The notes: generated by a model from the letters alone, not told the origin. Counted from the first letter of the stretch, positions 1-9,056 are shown. The stretch is DNA of 64,000 nt from an uncultured Ruminococcus sp. (GCA_945877315.1 CAMCRP010000009.1:1-64000), one strand, 5' to 3'. Numbers and translations: made by a program.

Positions 1-866
1 ATAACGTCCGCATCAAGCTTTATTTCCAGACCGCCCTCACCCTTGACCGCTCTCAGCACGTCCATAAGAGTGATGGATTTCATATTGGGGCAGATAAGAT
101 TCTTTGTCAGCGAATAGAATCTCTTATCTGGGCAGAGATATTCAAGCTGCTCCACAATGGAGATCTCGGTGCCGATAATAAAGCTCTTTGCGGTTGACTG
201 CTCGGCAAACTTCATAATAGCGGTAGTCGAACCGATAAAGTCAGCCTGCTCGGTAACTGCGGGAACACATTCGGGGTGAACCAGCAGCAGCGCATCGGGG
301 TGAGCCTCCTTCGCTCTTGCGGCATCATTAGCGGTAATTCTCGCATGAACAGGACAGCCGCCGTTCCAGAAAACAAACTGCTTATCGGGTATCATATCCG
401 CAACATAGGAGCCCAGGTTCCTGTCGGGAATGAAAAGTATCTTGTCATTTTCGATCTTGCGGCAGATATCGACCGCAGAAGCGGAGGTAACGCATACATC
501 GCATACGGTTTTCAGCGCCGCAGTCGTGTTTATGTAAGCAACAACCGTATAATCGGGGTGTTCCTTCTTAAACGCAACCACGTCCTCAACGGAAAACTGC
601 TCTGCCATGGGACAGCCTGCTATCTCCTGTGCAAGAACGACCTTCTTTTTGGGAGAAAGTATCTTAGCCGTTTCCGCCATAAAATGAACGCCGCACATAA
701 TACAGGTATCCGCATTATCCTTCTGCGCATCTCGGGAAAGCTTGAAGGAATCGCCGTTGTAATCGGCAATCTCAATTATCTCCTTTGCAACATAGTTATG
801 CGCAAGTATGGTAATGCCCTTTTCCTTTTTGAGCCTGAGTATTTCCTGCTGTATCTTAGAAATCAT
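1..866 (-). CDS. nadA: Quinolinate synthase NadA, 3' end cut by the window edge
   Basis: Condenses iminoaspartate with dihydroxyacetone phosphate to quinolinate in cytoplasmic de novo NAD synthesis, using an oxygen-sensitive [4Fe-4S] cluster. About 288 N-terminal residues are visible, starting MISKIQQEIL. The three expected cluster cysteines are present: GCPMAE (about residue 85), GGCPVH (about 171) and ICPNMK (about 260). The early AHNY motif of the family is also there. The ATG at 866 is preceded by GGGG at a suitable distance, and a strong promoter lies at 917-945. The C-terminus, and any nadB/nadC that usually follow in Clostridia, are beyond the left edge. Identity is certain from the motifs. 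Confidence 0.95.
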   Translation of the reverse strand, partial: MISKIQQEILRLKKEKGITILAHNYVAKEIIEIADYNGDSFKLSRDAQKDNADTCIMCGVHFMAETAKILSPKKKVVLAQEIAGCPMAEQFSVEDVVAFKKEHPDYTVVAYINTTAALKTVCDVCVTSASAVDICRKIENDKILFIPDRNLGSYVADMIPDKQFVFWNGGCPVHARITANDAARAKEAHPDALLLVHPECVPAVTEQADFIGSTTAIMKFAEQSTAKSFIIGTEISIVEQLEYLCPDKRFYSLTKNLICPNMKSITLMDVLRAVKGEGGLEIKLDADV

Positions 867-887
867 TATTATATCCCCATTTCATTA

Positions 888-915
888 AAAAAGCAGGCAA
901 ATTAATGCCTGCTTT
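888..915 (-). terminator. Intrinsic terminator-like hairpin between the AI-2E gene and nadA
   Basis: On the minus strand AAAGCAGGC pairs with GCCTGCTTT around an 8-nt AT loop and runs into a T tract. It lies downstream of the gene ending at 973, but it also overlaps the predicted start of the nadA transcript. It could therefore end the upstream unit or form the first hairpin of the nadA leader. Confidence 0.65.
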
Positions 916-916
916 A

Positions 917-945
917 ATATTACCATATCTGACGAAATATGTCAA
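917..945 (-). promoter_or_regulatory. Predicted sigma-A promoter of nadA
   Basis: Minus strand TTGACA at 945-940, a 17-bp spacer and TAATAT at 922-917, about 50 bp upstream of the nadA ATG. The -35 and spacing are consensus. No obvious NAD-responsive operator was recognised. Confidence 0.7.
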
Positions 946-972
946 CGGTTGCAGCCTACAAAAATAATAGGT

Positions 973-2241
973 TTAGCCGTCCTGATTTTCACTATTTTTA
1001 CATTCCTCAGGCTCAGATTTTACATTTGAGTAAATAAGCTCGCTGTTTTCGGAGAATTTACAGGGTTCCGAATAATCCTCTGTGTTTTCGGGGAGAGATT
1101 TTTTTGTGAGAAGTGCTCTTATGGCATCTCCGCAAAGCGTGTAGATAACCGCAAACACAGGCACACCCAGAAGCATTCCAGCAAAACCGAACAATCCACC
1201 GCCGACAATTATGGAGAACATTACCCAGAAAGCGGGCAGACCTGTGGAGTCCCCCAAAATCTTGGGACCGAGCACATTTCCGTCAAACTGCTGGAGTGCA
1301 AGAATGAAGATGATAAACGGAATGAACTGCTTCGGGTCGGCAAGAAGTATGACAAGTCCTGTTGGAATAGCACCGATAAACGGTCCGAAAAACGGTATAA
1401 CATTAGTCGCACCGATAATAACACTGATTAGCGTTACAAAGGGCATATCCATAAAGGTCATACCGATAAAGCAGATGATGCCGATAATAAACGAGTCCAG
1501 TATCTTTCCGCTGATAAATCCGCTGAGGGTGTTGTTGATAGTACCGCAAAGCTTGATAAACGATGCAGCCGATCTCTTCGGGAGAACAGCCACCGTAAGC
1601 CGCCTCAGCTGTGCAATAAACGTCTGCTTGCCCGCCAGCAGATAAAGTGCGACCATAAGACCCAGCAGAAAATCCTTGATGCCCATGGCAAATTTCCAGA
1701 CGCCCTGAGTAAGGCTTCCCGCCATTTCCACAAGCTTTGGCTGGAGATCGTTCAAAAGCGACATTATCTTATCTTCAAAATTATTGAACTGTCCCATTAA
1801 ATAATCGGACGCTTCGGGATACTTTTCAACAATACCGTTTAGCCAGTTCTGAATGGTGTCAATATACGACTTTGCGTTATTGAAAATGCTGATAATGCTG
1901 TCCACCATTTGCGGTAAAATAATGCCGATCAGTGCTGCGATTATAGCAATTACAGCAAGCATAGTAAGTGCAACGGTTGTTGCCTTTTTCAGCTTCGGGT
2001 GGGGCTTCTTCTTTTCAAACAGCTTTCCGAATGCCTTTTCGCAGCCCGTAAGTATGGGATTTGCAAGATAGGCTATCACTATTCCCCAGACAAAGGGGCT
2101 TAGTACCTTCCCCAGTGTTTTCAGAAAGCCCGATATTACGGGAAACTGCATAACAATGACGACCATCAGCAGGCAGACCGCAAAGGTCACCACGGTGTAA
2201 AAGGAAATGGTGTTGTATTTCTTGTTAAATCTAATTTTCAT
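973..2241 (-). CDS. AI-2E family transporter (PerM/YdbI-type membrane protein)
   Basis: A 422-residue polytopic membrane protein of the AI-2E exporter-like family. The family is broad (autoinducer export, ion/H+ exchange), so the substrate cannot be given. Visible are paired N-terminal membrane segments (about 14-65), a third near 90-110, an amphipathic middle section, and the conserved C-terminal signatures VIPFFGPFIGAIP and GNVLGPKILG followed by more membrane segments. The last 50 residues are hydrophilic and acidic. The start has a good site (AGGTGAGG) just upstream. It follows metY by about 50 bp on the same strand and may be co-transcribed with it. Confidence 0.85.
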   Translation of the reverse strand: MKIRFNKKYNTISFYTVVTFAVCLLMVVIVMQFPVISGFLKTLGKVLSPFVWGIVIAYLANPILTGCEKAFGKLFEKKKPHPKLKKATTVALTMLAVIAIIAALIGIILPQMVDSIISIFNNAKSYIDTIQNWLNGIVEKYPEASDYLMGQFNNFEDKIMSLLNDLQPKLVEMAGSLTQGVWKFAMGIKDFLLGLMVALYLLAGKQTFIAQLRRLTVAVLPKRSAASFIKLCGTINNTLSGFISGKILDSFIIGIICFIGMTFMDMPFVTLISVIIGATNVIPFFGPFIGAIPTGLVILLADPKQFIPFIIFILALQQFDGNVLGPKILGDSTGLPAFWVMFSIIVGGGLFGFAGMLLGVPVFAVIYTLCGDAIRALLTKKSLPENTEDYSEPCKFSENSELIYSNVKSEPEECKNSENQDG

Positions 2242-2293
2242 TATAACCTCACCTTAGTTTCAGAGGATATTCGGTTAAATGTGTAAATGCTTA

Positions 2294-3580
2294 TCAGATA
2301 TTGTCAAGTGCCTGCTTAGCGTCTGCAAGAATGTCCTCGATATTTTCCAGACCGCAGGAGAAACGGATAAGTCCGCCGTCAATTCCCGCAGCGGCAAGCT
2401 GTTCATCGGTCAGCTGACGGTGAGTTGCGGAAGCGGGGTGAAGCACGCAGGTACGTATATCCGCAACGTGAACCTCGTTGGAAGCAAGCTTTAAGCTGTC
2501 CATAAACTTGACGGCATTGTCCCTGCCGCCCTTGATAGACATGGAGATAACTCCGCTTGCGCCCTTGGGAAGATACTTCTGTGCCAGCGGGTAATACTTG
2601 TCCGATTTAAGGGACGGATAGTGCACCGACTGCACCTTGTCCGACTGCTCGAAAAATTCCGCAGCCTTCAGCGCATTCTCGCAGTATCTGTCCATTCTTA
2701 CAGCAAGAGTTTCCAGACCGAGATTAAGAAGGAAAGAACTGTTTGCGGCAGGATAGCAGCCGAAATCTCTCATAAGCTGCATTCTTGCCTTAACGATATA
2801 GGGTGCAAATGCGTAATCCTTAGTGTAGACAATGCCGTGATAGCTTTCGTCAGGCTCGGTCATGGAGGGGAATTTGCCGTTTGTCCAGTCGAACTTTCCG
2901 CTGTCAACGATAACTCCGCCTACCTGTACAGCGTGACCGTCCATATATTTGCTGGTGGAATGTATAACAATATCTGCGCCGTGTTCAATGGGACGGCAAA
3001 GGCAGGGAGTTGCAAAGGTGTTGTCAACTATCAGAGGAACTCCGTTTTTATGAGCAAGGTTTGCAATTCTCTCAATATCCAGAACGGTAAGAGCGGGATT
3101 TGCAATAGTTTCACCGAAAAACAGCTTTGTATTGGGCTTGACAAGCTTCTGTATCTCCTCGTCGGGGGCGTCAAAGTCAGCGAAAATGCACTCTATCCCC
3201 AGCTTGCGGAGAGTTACGTTGAACAGATTGATAGTTCCGCCGTAAATGGACGAGGACGCAATAAAGCTGTCCCCCGCCTGACAGATATTAAGTATTGAAC
3301 AAAGGGACGCTGCCTGTCCGCTGGAGGTACACATAGCAGCCACACCGCCTTCAAGAGCGGCAATTTTCTTTTCAACAACATCTGTTGTGGGATTTTCAAA
3401 TCGGGAATAAATAAGGCTCTTGGTGGGGTCGTCGAATACCGCAGCAACGTCATCGGTAGAGTCGTAAACATATGTGGTAGACTGTACGATGGGCATTACT
3501 CTCGGCTCGCCGTTTTTGGGCGAATAGCCGGAATGAAGGCATTTGGTTTCAATTCTTGCGTCTTTGCTGATTTCTTTCAT
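2294..3580 (-). CDS. metY: O-acetylhomoserine sulfhydrylase / aminocarboxypropyltransferase
   Basis: A 428-residue PLP enzyme of the Cys/Met-metabolism family, full length for the O-acetylhomoserine (thiol)-lyase group. It makes homocysteine (or methionine) from O-acetylhomoserine and sulfide (or methanethiol) in the cytoplasm. Seen: the opening [18 protein letters not shown], the cofactor-contact segment [14 protein letters not shown], and [10 protein letters not shown], whose Lys should form the Schiff base. The ATG at 3580 has AAAGGAA upstream. A promoter is at 3665-3693. No SAM riboswitch or T-box is visible in the short leader, so regulation is not evident. Confidence 0.93.
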   Translation of the reverse strand: MKEISKDARIETKCLHSGYSPKNGEPRVMPIVQSTTYVYDSTDDVAAVFDDPTKSLIYSRFENPTTDVVEKKIAALEGGVAAMCTSSGQAASLCSILNICQAGDSFIASSSIYGGTINLFNVTLRKLGIECIFADFDAPDEEIQKLVKPNTKLFFGETIANPALTVLDIERIANLAHKNGVPLIVDNTFATPCLCRPIEHGADIVIHSTSKYMDGHAVQVGGVIVDSGKFDWTNGKFPSMTEPDESYHGIVYTKDYAFAPYIVKARMQLMRDFGCYPAANSSFLLNLGLETLAVRMDRYCENALKAAEFFEQSDKVQSVHYPSLKSDKYYPLAQKYLPKGASGVISMSIKGGRDNAVKFMDSLKLASNEVHVADIRTCVLHPASATHRQLTDEQLAAAGIDGGLIRFSCGLENIEDILADAKQALDNI

Positions 3581-3664
3581 TGCAATGTTCCTTTCAATAT
3601 CATTATTATGCAGTTAAATAGACAGTAAACATTTTTTGATAAACAAATAAGACTGTACTTATAT

Positions 3665-3693
3665 ATTATAGCACAGCCTTCAGCATATTGCAA
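3665..3693 (-). promoter_or_regulatory. Predicted promoter of metY
   Basis: Minus strand TTGCAA (3693-3688), 17-bp spacer, TATAAT (3670-3665). The start of transcription would lie about 75 bp upstream of the metY ATG, within the gap after the PPOX gene. Confidence 0.65.
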
Positions 3694-3707
3694 GCAAATC
3701 TGATATA

Positions 3708-4136
3708 TTATTGAGTAAAATCTATTTCGTAACGTGTTCCCTGTGAAAAAAGCACACCGTCTGTCAGATCAATTCGGAGAATAATAGTGTTTTCGTCCTC
3801 AAAATTGTTGTGACCGTTGTCTATCCATTCGGAAAACACCGTTCGCATTTTATCGGCAACAGCTTTGTTTTCGGGTTTTCCGAAATATCCCATATTCACT
3901 CCCCTGCCATGTGCGGAGAACCATTCTCCCGAAATTGCAACAACGGGATTTTCGGAGATCTGCTTCATCTTCGCCGAAAGTCCGTAGGTCAGCACATAAA
4001 ACGCTTTGTTCTCATAAAAAGCATCTACCGTACGGACATACGGAATATTGTCAGCGGCGGTCGCAAGGGCGATAAGTTTGTCCCCGCCAAATCTTTCAAG
4101 CATTATTTTTTCTGTTTCTGCCGTAAGCTTTTCCAT
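3708..4136 (-). CDS. Pyridoxamine 5'-phosphate oxidase-fold (FMN-binding) protein
   Basis: A 142-residue single-domain protein of the PPOX/FMN-binding split-barrel superfamily. Features are LIALATAADNIPYVRTVDAF near the N-terminus, the FYVLTYGLSAKMKQI strand-helix that usually contacts the flavin phosphate, and a C-terminal beta strand. The physiological substrate is unknown. Such small clostridial members are often flavin or F420-type reductases rather than PdxH. The ATG at 4136 has GGAGG 8 bp upstream. A 3' neighbour, metY, is on the same strand, but its own promoter suggests separate control. Confidence 0.8.
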   Translation of the reverse strand: MEKLTAETEKIMLERFGGDKLIALATAADNIPYVRTVDAFYENKAFYVLTYGLSAKMKQISENPVVAISGEWFSAHGRGVNMGYFGKPENKAVADKMRTVFSEWIDNGHNNFEDENTIILRIDLTDGVLFSQGTRYEIDFTQ

Positions 4137-4217
4137 TTTAAAGTCCTCCGTTTTTTTAGTGAGATAGCATACGATGTCTGAGTTTGCTTCATAGGGTGAG
4201 CTGAACCTCCGTAAGAA

Positions 4218-4240
4218 ATAAACCGCTTTGTCTGCGGTTT
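4218..4240. other. Small hairpin in the 4137-4303 gap
   Basis: AAACCGC and GCGGTTT flank a short loop between the PPOX gene and the left attachment repeat. No T tract clearly marks direction. The rest of this gap holds no gene that I can support. Confidence 0.35.
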
Positions 4241-4303
4241 GGTCAGATAATCATCAAATATTTTTACGATAATGCAATTTCAAAAACACATGAATATAAG
4301 AAG

Positions 4304-4371
4304 AACCTCTCAACTGACGTATTAGGTCATTTGAGAGGTTTGCTCTTCTGGTCGGAGTGACGGGACTTGAA
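4304..4371. repeat. Left attachment repeat (distal att)
   Basis: Identical over 68 bp to 13028-13095. With one mismatch the match extends left to 4294 / 13018. It contains 21 nt of the tRNA-Pro 3' end (T arm, acceptor strand, CCA) and the tRNA's terminator hairpin. It is not a functional tRNA. It marks the distal junction of the element. Confidence 0.92.
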
Positions 4372-4484
4372 AGTTATGCCGACATTGTACCTTGCTTTAG
4401 ACTGTTGGAGAAATGACAATTTTAAGCCATTTCCCGTGAATGTCGGATTTTGGTATTCGAGCTGTTTCGAGGGCATTTGATGTA

Positions 4485-4515
4485 AGTTGTCCCGAAAGTT
4501 GTCCGGGAGTTGTCC
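4485..4515. repeat. Three AGTTGTCC direct repeats, candidate left arm-type sites
   Basis: AGTTGTCC occurs at 4485-4492, 4497-4504 and 4508-4515, spaced 12 and 11 bp. A matching set of ATTTG(T/A)CC lies inside the right end. Paired helical-phase repeats inside both ends are typical arm-binding sites of Tn916-like tyrosine integrases. Confidence 0.6.
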
Positions 4516-4541
4516 TAGAAAATAATGCGGATTTAACAATA

Positions 4542-5636
4542 TTAACCAGGTATAGGCATTGTTTCCTCTTCAGGATTAGTATTTTCTTGAGTGCTTTCTT
4601 GAGAATTTGTTATGAGAGTAAACTGTAAAACATCAGTGCTATCAATAATAAATATTTGATTAAAATACTTTTCACATTCGTCTTCTGTAAATCCTAGTAA
4701 ATTAAGATATTCTCTTTTAGCATCATTTATGGCATCTAACAAAAGGTTTCTATATGTTCTATCATATTGCTTAAAATTTGTGCCATACTTAAAAATGATG
4801 ATTTTATTACCACTGTCCTTCCTTAACCAATTATTAATAACTATCCATCTGCTATGATCTGATTCACCAAATGAAATACCGTATGCATATATTATTTTAC
4901 TGTCATTTATCATTTGCACATATTTATTTTCAATTTGAGAGTAACCATATTCTTCGTTCATTTTTCTTTTAACACAGTATTTTTCAACAAAGTTATTGCT
5001 TTTCAAATCTTCATTTGATATTTGTTGTAATGAATCAATACCAATAATTATTAAATCATCTAAAGTACCATGTATATGTAGAATATCTCCAAGAGATTCA
5101 TTATAATTATTGTTTGTTCCATACTTACGTAAAACACCGGAATTATTATTTTTATTTATATATAATTCATATATCTGATCTAATGTATTAGTGTAATTAA
5201 AGTCAATAAAATTTACACGAATATTATCGTTGTTTTTCATACGAGATTCATATGCATTGTGCATTATTGATCTATCTCGTGTTTCTAATAAGTTACATGA
5301 ATTTGTTAGAAAAGATTTGAATTTCGATGAAATAGAATTATCATCATAATTGCATATTTTTAGTTGCTGTCTCAGATAGTTTGCAAATTTAATTGAAAAA
5401 TCACCTAAGATATTTCGTATCTCTTCAGGAGTACCTTCAATATTCTGAGCAAAAGCTAATTCAAAATCACTCCAAGTTTCGTGGTTAGGGTCTATTTTAT
5501 CGCAAAATTTCTTTATACAGTTTTCATTTGATAAATGAGCATTTGATTCAATATATTTATCATAAAAGTCTTTATATTTTGTTTTTAAGCCTAAATTAAC
5601 ATCGAATCCATTTCCAATAAGAAATGTGATATTCAT
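4542..5636 (-). CDS. abiH: AbiH-family abortive infection (phage defence) protein
   Basis: A 364-residue protein with the AbiH-family signatures: FLIGNGFDVNLGLKTKY at the extreme N-terminus, WSDFE near residue 57, DFNYTNTLDQ near 145, DILHIHGTLDD near 188 and IYAYGISFGESD near 252. AbiH from Lactococcus aborts phage infection; its biochemical activity is poorly known. The GNGFD loop suggests a nucleotide- or phosphate-binding N-terminus (inference). The gene is strongly AT-rich, has AAAGGAG upstream of the ATG, and lies next to the distal att, the usual cargo position. It is probably a recently acquired defence gene. Confidence 0.88.
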   Translation of the reverse strand: MNITFLIGNGFDVNLGLKTKYKDFYDKYIESNAHLSNENCIKKFCDKIDPNHETWSDFELAFAQNIEGTPEEIRNILGDFSIKFANYLRQQLKICNYDDNSISSKFKSFLTNSCNLLETRDRSIMHNAYESRMKNNDNIRVNFIDFNYTNTLDQIYELYINKNNNSGVLRKYGTNNNYNESLGDILHIHGTLDDLIIIGIDSLQQISNEDLKSNNFVEKYCVKRKMNEEYGYSQIENKYVQMINDSKIIYAYGISFGESDHSRWIVINNWLRKDSGNKIIIFKYGTNFKQYDRTYRNLLLDAINDAKREYLNLLGFTEDECEKYFNQIFIIDSTDVLQFTLITNSQESTQENTNPEEETMPIPG

Positions 5637-5797
5637 TATGAAATCTCCTTTACTAAAAAAACTTTACAGTGTATTTTAACCTGCTGTTTGAAAACGTCTA
5701 TATTCATTTATTTTTATGCATGATTTTTTTGGGGAAAAGAAGTTGAGCTTTTTCAAATTTTTCATGCTTTTGGGTAAAAAAGTCAGGAATCAAAAAA

Positions 5798-6958
5798 TTA
5801 TATTTCCGATAAAATTTCTCTTTTTCTCTCCTTATACTCCTCCTCAGAAATAAGCTCCATTTCAAAAAGGCTCTTCAATTTTTGTAACCTCTGAATTGTA
5901 GTATCAGCAGCAGGCTCAGCTGCTGCCGAAAGAGTGTTAGCGGTATTTCCTAAAGCAGCCTGCTTTTCCTTCTCTATAACGATCGCATATTTCTTATCCG
6001 GTAGAAATGTCTGCATAAAATTGAACATTTCCTGCGGAAGCTCAATATCAATATACTGTTTATGTTGTTGGGAATAATAATTCAGTATAATACTCCTATC
6101 GTCAATTTTCGTAATCTCAGAAGAAATGTTAAGTTTTGAGGGAGTGTATGTAGGCGGAGTATATTTAGCGGGAGTATATGATGACATTGCACCGACAGCC
6201 ATACCCATAGGACCAAAAAGCAATCCACCCAACACCGCTTTTCCCGTCGCTACCTTTCCTCCTACAAAGCTACCGCCAAAGAGTTGTCCGCTTGAATAAT
6301 CTGCATTAACAGTAGTTGCATAATGTACAGCACCTGCTTTCTCATAATAATGAATTTCATCATATGAAATCACACTATGTATTTCACAATTTGTTTGAAC
6401 ATCTATAAATAAGAAATTAAAACTTTTATCCTCACCAATAAAAACAACGAAACAATTCATATTCCCTTTGTCAAAAACATAAACCGGTGTGGATTCATGA
6501 ATATGAAAGTTGTAAATTGAATCATACTGAGCTTGAAGTTCTGCAAGATATGCGTTATGTTTTTCTTCACGTTCCTGCTGTCTCTTAATTCTTTCTTCCT
6601 CCATTATTTTTACTTTCGCATTATACTCATCAATGATATTTGTCAATTCATCAATAATTTCACTTATTGAATACTCTGCTGCTAACGGAAAAACGTATAT
6701 ATCATTCATGTCAGTCCCATGACGCTGTACGCATACTTTCATTCTTAATGCTTTTCCATTTTCAAAATCACATTCAGAATACTCAATAATATTACAGTAT
6801 TCAATATCTATTGACTCTTGAACATAACCTGAAAAATCCGACACCCTTAATGCGTTTCCTGTAATTCTCTCATCACGAAGAACAAGTACAATATTTATCC
6901 TTTTACTATTAAAAAGTCCATTTTTCTGAACATATACCGCTCTAAATTCTTTTCCCAT
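5798..6958 (-). CDS. PH-like / glycine-zipper / SHOCT-type protein (element cargo)
   Basis: A 386-residue protein from the second ATG (6958), chosen because AAAGGAG is 7 bp before it but only 1 bp before the first ATG (6964). Order of parts: beta-rich PH/GRAM-like N-terminal domain (about 1-115), charged coiled coil (115-150), a second beta-rich domain containing SYDEIHYYEKAG, a glycine-zipper stretch around GGLLFGPMGMAVGAM (240-260), and a C-terminal SHOCT-like helical pair (RLQKLKSLFEMELISEEEY). The whole layout matches the chromosomal protein at 42724-44085. Function unknown. Adjacent to AbiH on the same strand, so the two may be one cargo unit. Confidence 0.7.
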   Translation of the reverse strand: MGKEFRAVYVQKNGLFNSKRINIVLVLRDERITGNALRVSDFSGYVQESIDIEYCNIIEYSECDFENGKALRMKVCVQRHGTDMNDIYVFPLAAEYSISEIIDELTNIIDEYNAKVKIMEEERIKRQQEREEKHNAYLAELQAQYDSIYNFHIHESTPVYVFDKGNMNCFVVFIGEDKSFNFLFIDVQTNCEIHSVISYDEIHYYEKAGAVHYATTVNADYSSGQLFGGSFVGGKVATGKAVLGGLLFGPMGMAVGAMSSYTPAKYTPPTYTPSKLNISSEITKIDDRSIILNYYSQQHKQYIDIELPQEMFNFMQTFLPDKKYAIVIEKEKQAALGNTANTLSAAAEPAADTTIQRLQKLKSLFEMELISEEEYKERKREILSEI

Positions 6959-7113
6959 AACCATTCTCCTTTATAATACTTCATTCTTTTGGGTATATCT
7001 ATTCAATTATATTATATCATAATTTTTATAAATAATCAAGACACTGTTGCGAAATGCTTATTTAAAATTTTTGGGGAATTATAACATGAAAGTATGTTTT
7101 TTGAAAAATGCTT

Positions 7114-7240
7114 GCGGCGAAGCCGCCCAATTTAGCTTTGCTCCCGTCAAAGCTAACCCCTTAGTACTTTTGACAAGGCACAAGACCTCATCAAAAGTAC
7201 ACGGGGCTCTCCGAGGGGGATTTCGCTGTCTGCGGACAGC
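7114..7240. other. Chain of perfect hairpins, candidate structured RNA or dispersed repeat
   Basis: The gap 6959-7344 has no credible gene but contains four perfect stems: GCGGC/GCCGC (7114-7126), TTAGCTTTG/CAAAGCTAA (7132-7156), GTACTTTTGA/TCAAAAGTAC (7164-7200) and GCTGTC/GACAGC (7225-7240). This patch is clearly more GC-rich than its flanks. It may be a structured RNA, part of the relaxase 3' region, or a dispersed palindromic repeat. The short ORFs here have no ribosome binding site and follow the palindromes. Confidence 0.5.
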
Positions 7241-7281
7241 GAGCAGCCGTTCCCTCTGCACTCCCTGTTAACGGAAAAAGG

Positions 7282-7313
7282 AAAAATCCGTATCGTGCGT
7301 GATACGGATTTTT
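7282..7313. terminator. Strong terminator after the relaxase gene
   Basis: AAAAATCCGTATC and GATACGGATTTTT form a perfect 13-bp stem with a 6-nt loop. T tracts on both strands make it potentially bidirectional. It lies about 30 bp past the relaxase stop codon. Confidence 0.85.
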
Positions 7314-7344
7314 ACATAATATAGGGATAGGATATTTTGTAGGA

Positions 7345-9018
7345 TTATCTCTCTCGACCGTTATTCCCGAAAATGTAATTCAGCGAATAACCGCCAAGGC
7401 GTTTGTCCACGATTCTGTCAAAATCAATTTTCAGCTTGCTGCAGATGAAACGCCCGATCTCATACAACGTGTCGATCAGCCCATTCAGCCATTTGTTGTT
7501 GTTGGTGAGTTTCTCATTTTCTCCCGACAGGGTCTTGTTCGTTTCCGATAAACTGCTGTTCAGGGCATTGGCACTTTCCAGCTTTTCGGAAAGTTCGGAG
7601 ATTTCCTTTTTGTATTCCTCCGAGCTTTCTTCGCTTTCGGCACGCAGCTTTTCTATTTCCTTTGCAGCTTGCTTCTTCTGATAGGAAAACTCCGTTCTGA
7701 TCTCCTTCTCCGTTCTCCGACTCTGTGCAAGGTCTGCCATAAGATGCTCGTTGCTTGACTTGTATTTCTGAAGAAGCTCAGTCATATGCTCCTGTTCGTA
7801 TTTCATCTTTTCGGCTTCTTCCAAGGTTTTCTTTGCTCTTTGGAAAAGCGGATCAATCTCCGAATCCTTTACGAATGCTTTGTAGCTGTTGTGCTTCGCA
7901 TATTCGTTGTGTTCGGCAATTTCCTTCTGAAGCTCGTCAAGCTCCTGCTCCTTTTCAGCGATCCTGCTTTCTCGGATAACAAGCTGCTCTTGACTTTCAC
8001 TGAGCCTTTCCTCACGAATATCAAGATTCTTTTCTCTGGCGGACAGCTCCTCTGCTTTGGCTGAAACTGATTTTTTTAGATTCTCAATTCCCGATATTTC
8101 CGCTTCATCTATCATAAGCTTATGCAGGGGCATTTTCACAGCCTTTATTTCAGAAATTTCTACTAACGCTTTCCCTGCCGTGAGGGACTCTACCTCGTTC
8201 TGCAATACGTTTTTCTTATCGTTAAGGTCGCTCACTTCCGAGGATTTGGTTTCTATGTCCGCAGACAGCTTTTTAACCTTGACCTCAAGCTCAGAAACCT
8301 TTTTCTCATAGCCGTTTATGGTTTCCTTGTATTCCTTGTACGCCTCACAGCTATAACTGAATCCACGCCCTTTATCTTCATCGGCAATATGTAGCCCACG
8401 AATTTCGCAAATCTTGCGAAGCTCCTCACGTTCCGCTTTACGCCATCTGTTAATAGCGTCCTTTCCCTTGCCATATCCCATTTCAAACAGAGCCTGGGCA
8501 AGACCGTTCTGAACGGAAAGCCCCCTGTCGTAATGCCCGATGGGAATGTAATCAATATGAAGATGCGGAGTAGCTTCGTCCATATGCAAAACCGCATTGA
8601 AAACATAAAAGTTCGGATTTCGCCTTTGGAAATCTTCCATATAATCACTCAAAACAAATCTTGCTCTTTCACCGTCATCAGAACCGCTGCCCGTATCATC
8701 TTTTGTGCCTATCTGAACAACGTCCTCGTAGAAGCTCTTCTGTCCGTTGGGGGACTCCAGAACGGTGCTGCAGGGTGCGTGATGAAACAGATGCTCAAAA
8801 TAGCTCCCTTTTATCTTTCTGTCGCTCCGCTTCTGCTTGCTGTTGTATTCGTCAACAGCCTTTCCGAATAACTTATCGTAGCTGACGGCGATATTCTCCT
8901 GTATAAAATAGCTGTTATAGCAACGTCTTTCGGGATTTGTGTTTTTGGGGATAAATGTGCGGTTGTTGTGGGATAAACAGCCCTTACCATGAACGTGGGA
9001 TATCTTCTTTTCACTCAT
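7345..9018 (-). CDS. MobV-family relaxase (Mob/Pre plasmid mobilization protein)
   Basis: A 557-residue protein with the Mob/Pre relaxase domain in the first 230 residues, including the histidine-rich motif HMDEATPHLHIDYIPI (about 144-160) that binds the metal at the nicking site. The remainder, to about 520, is a long coiled coil (heptad-rich, Glu/Lys/Leu), as is usual for MobV proteins. It should nick oriT and start conjugative transfer of the element with a helper's secretion system. The start has GAAAGGAG 9 bp upstream. The 116-bp gap before repA contains inverted repeats and is the likely oriT. It is downstream of xis-repA on the same strand. Confidence 0.88.
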   Translation of the reverse strand: MSEKKISHVHGKGCLSHNNRTFIPKNTNPERRCYNSYFIQENIAVSYDKLFGKAVDEYNSKQKRSDRKIKGSYFEHLFHHAPCSTVLESPNGQKSFYEDVVQIGTKDDTGSGSDDGERARFVLSDYMEDFQRRNPNFYVFNAVLHMDEATPHLHIDYIPIGHYDRGLSVQNGLAQALFEMGYGKGKDAINRWRKAEREELRKICEIRGLHIADEDKGRGFSYSCEAYKEYKETINGYEKKVSELEVKVKKLSADIETKSSEVSDLNDKKNVLQNEVESLTAGKALVEISEIKAVKMPLHKLMIDEAEISGIENLKKSVSAKAEELSAREKNLDIREERLSESQEQLVIRESRIAEKEQELDELQKEIAEHNEYAKHNSYKAFVKDSEIDPLFQRAKKTLEEAEKMKYEQEHMTELLQKYKSSNEHLMADLAQSRRTEKEIRTEFSYQKKQAAKEIEKLRAESEESSEEYKKEISELSEKLESANALNSSLSETNKTLSGENEKLTNNNKWLNGLIDTLYEIGRFICSKLKIDFDRIVDKRLGGYSLNYIFGNNGRER

Positions 9019-9056
9019 AACTTGTAACTCCTTTCATATAGTCTGCAATCTTGCAC

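Noticed and set aside
276-905. 209-residue open frame on the plus strand
   Set aside because: It lies opposite nadA, whose minus-strand translation has all three cluster cysteines and a promoter. The plus frame has no ribosome site or family pattern.
3581-3707. SAM riboswitch or T-box in front of metY
   Set aside because: The leader is too short and shows none of the conserved elements; only a simple promoter is visible.
4351-4371. Second tRNA-Pro gene at the left end
   Set aside because: Only the last 21 nt of the tRNA are duplicated. The rest of the cloverleaf is missing, so it is an att site.
4327-4539. 70-residue minus-strand ORF starting near the left att site
   Set aside because: Its C-terminal residues come from the tRNA-derived repeat and its body from the arm-repeat region; no start signal.
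7079-7261. 60-residue minus-strand ORF and the overlapping plus ORF
   Set aside because: They only follow palindromic stems, have no ribosome site, and the same palindromes explain the open frames.
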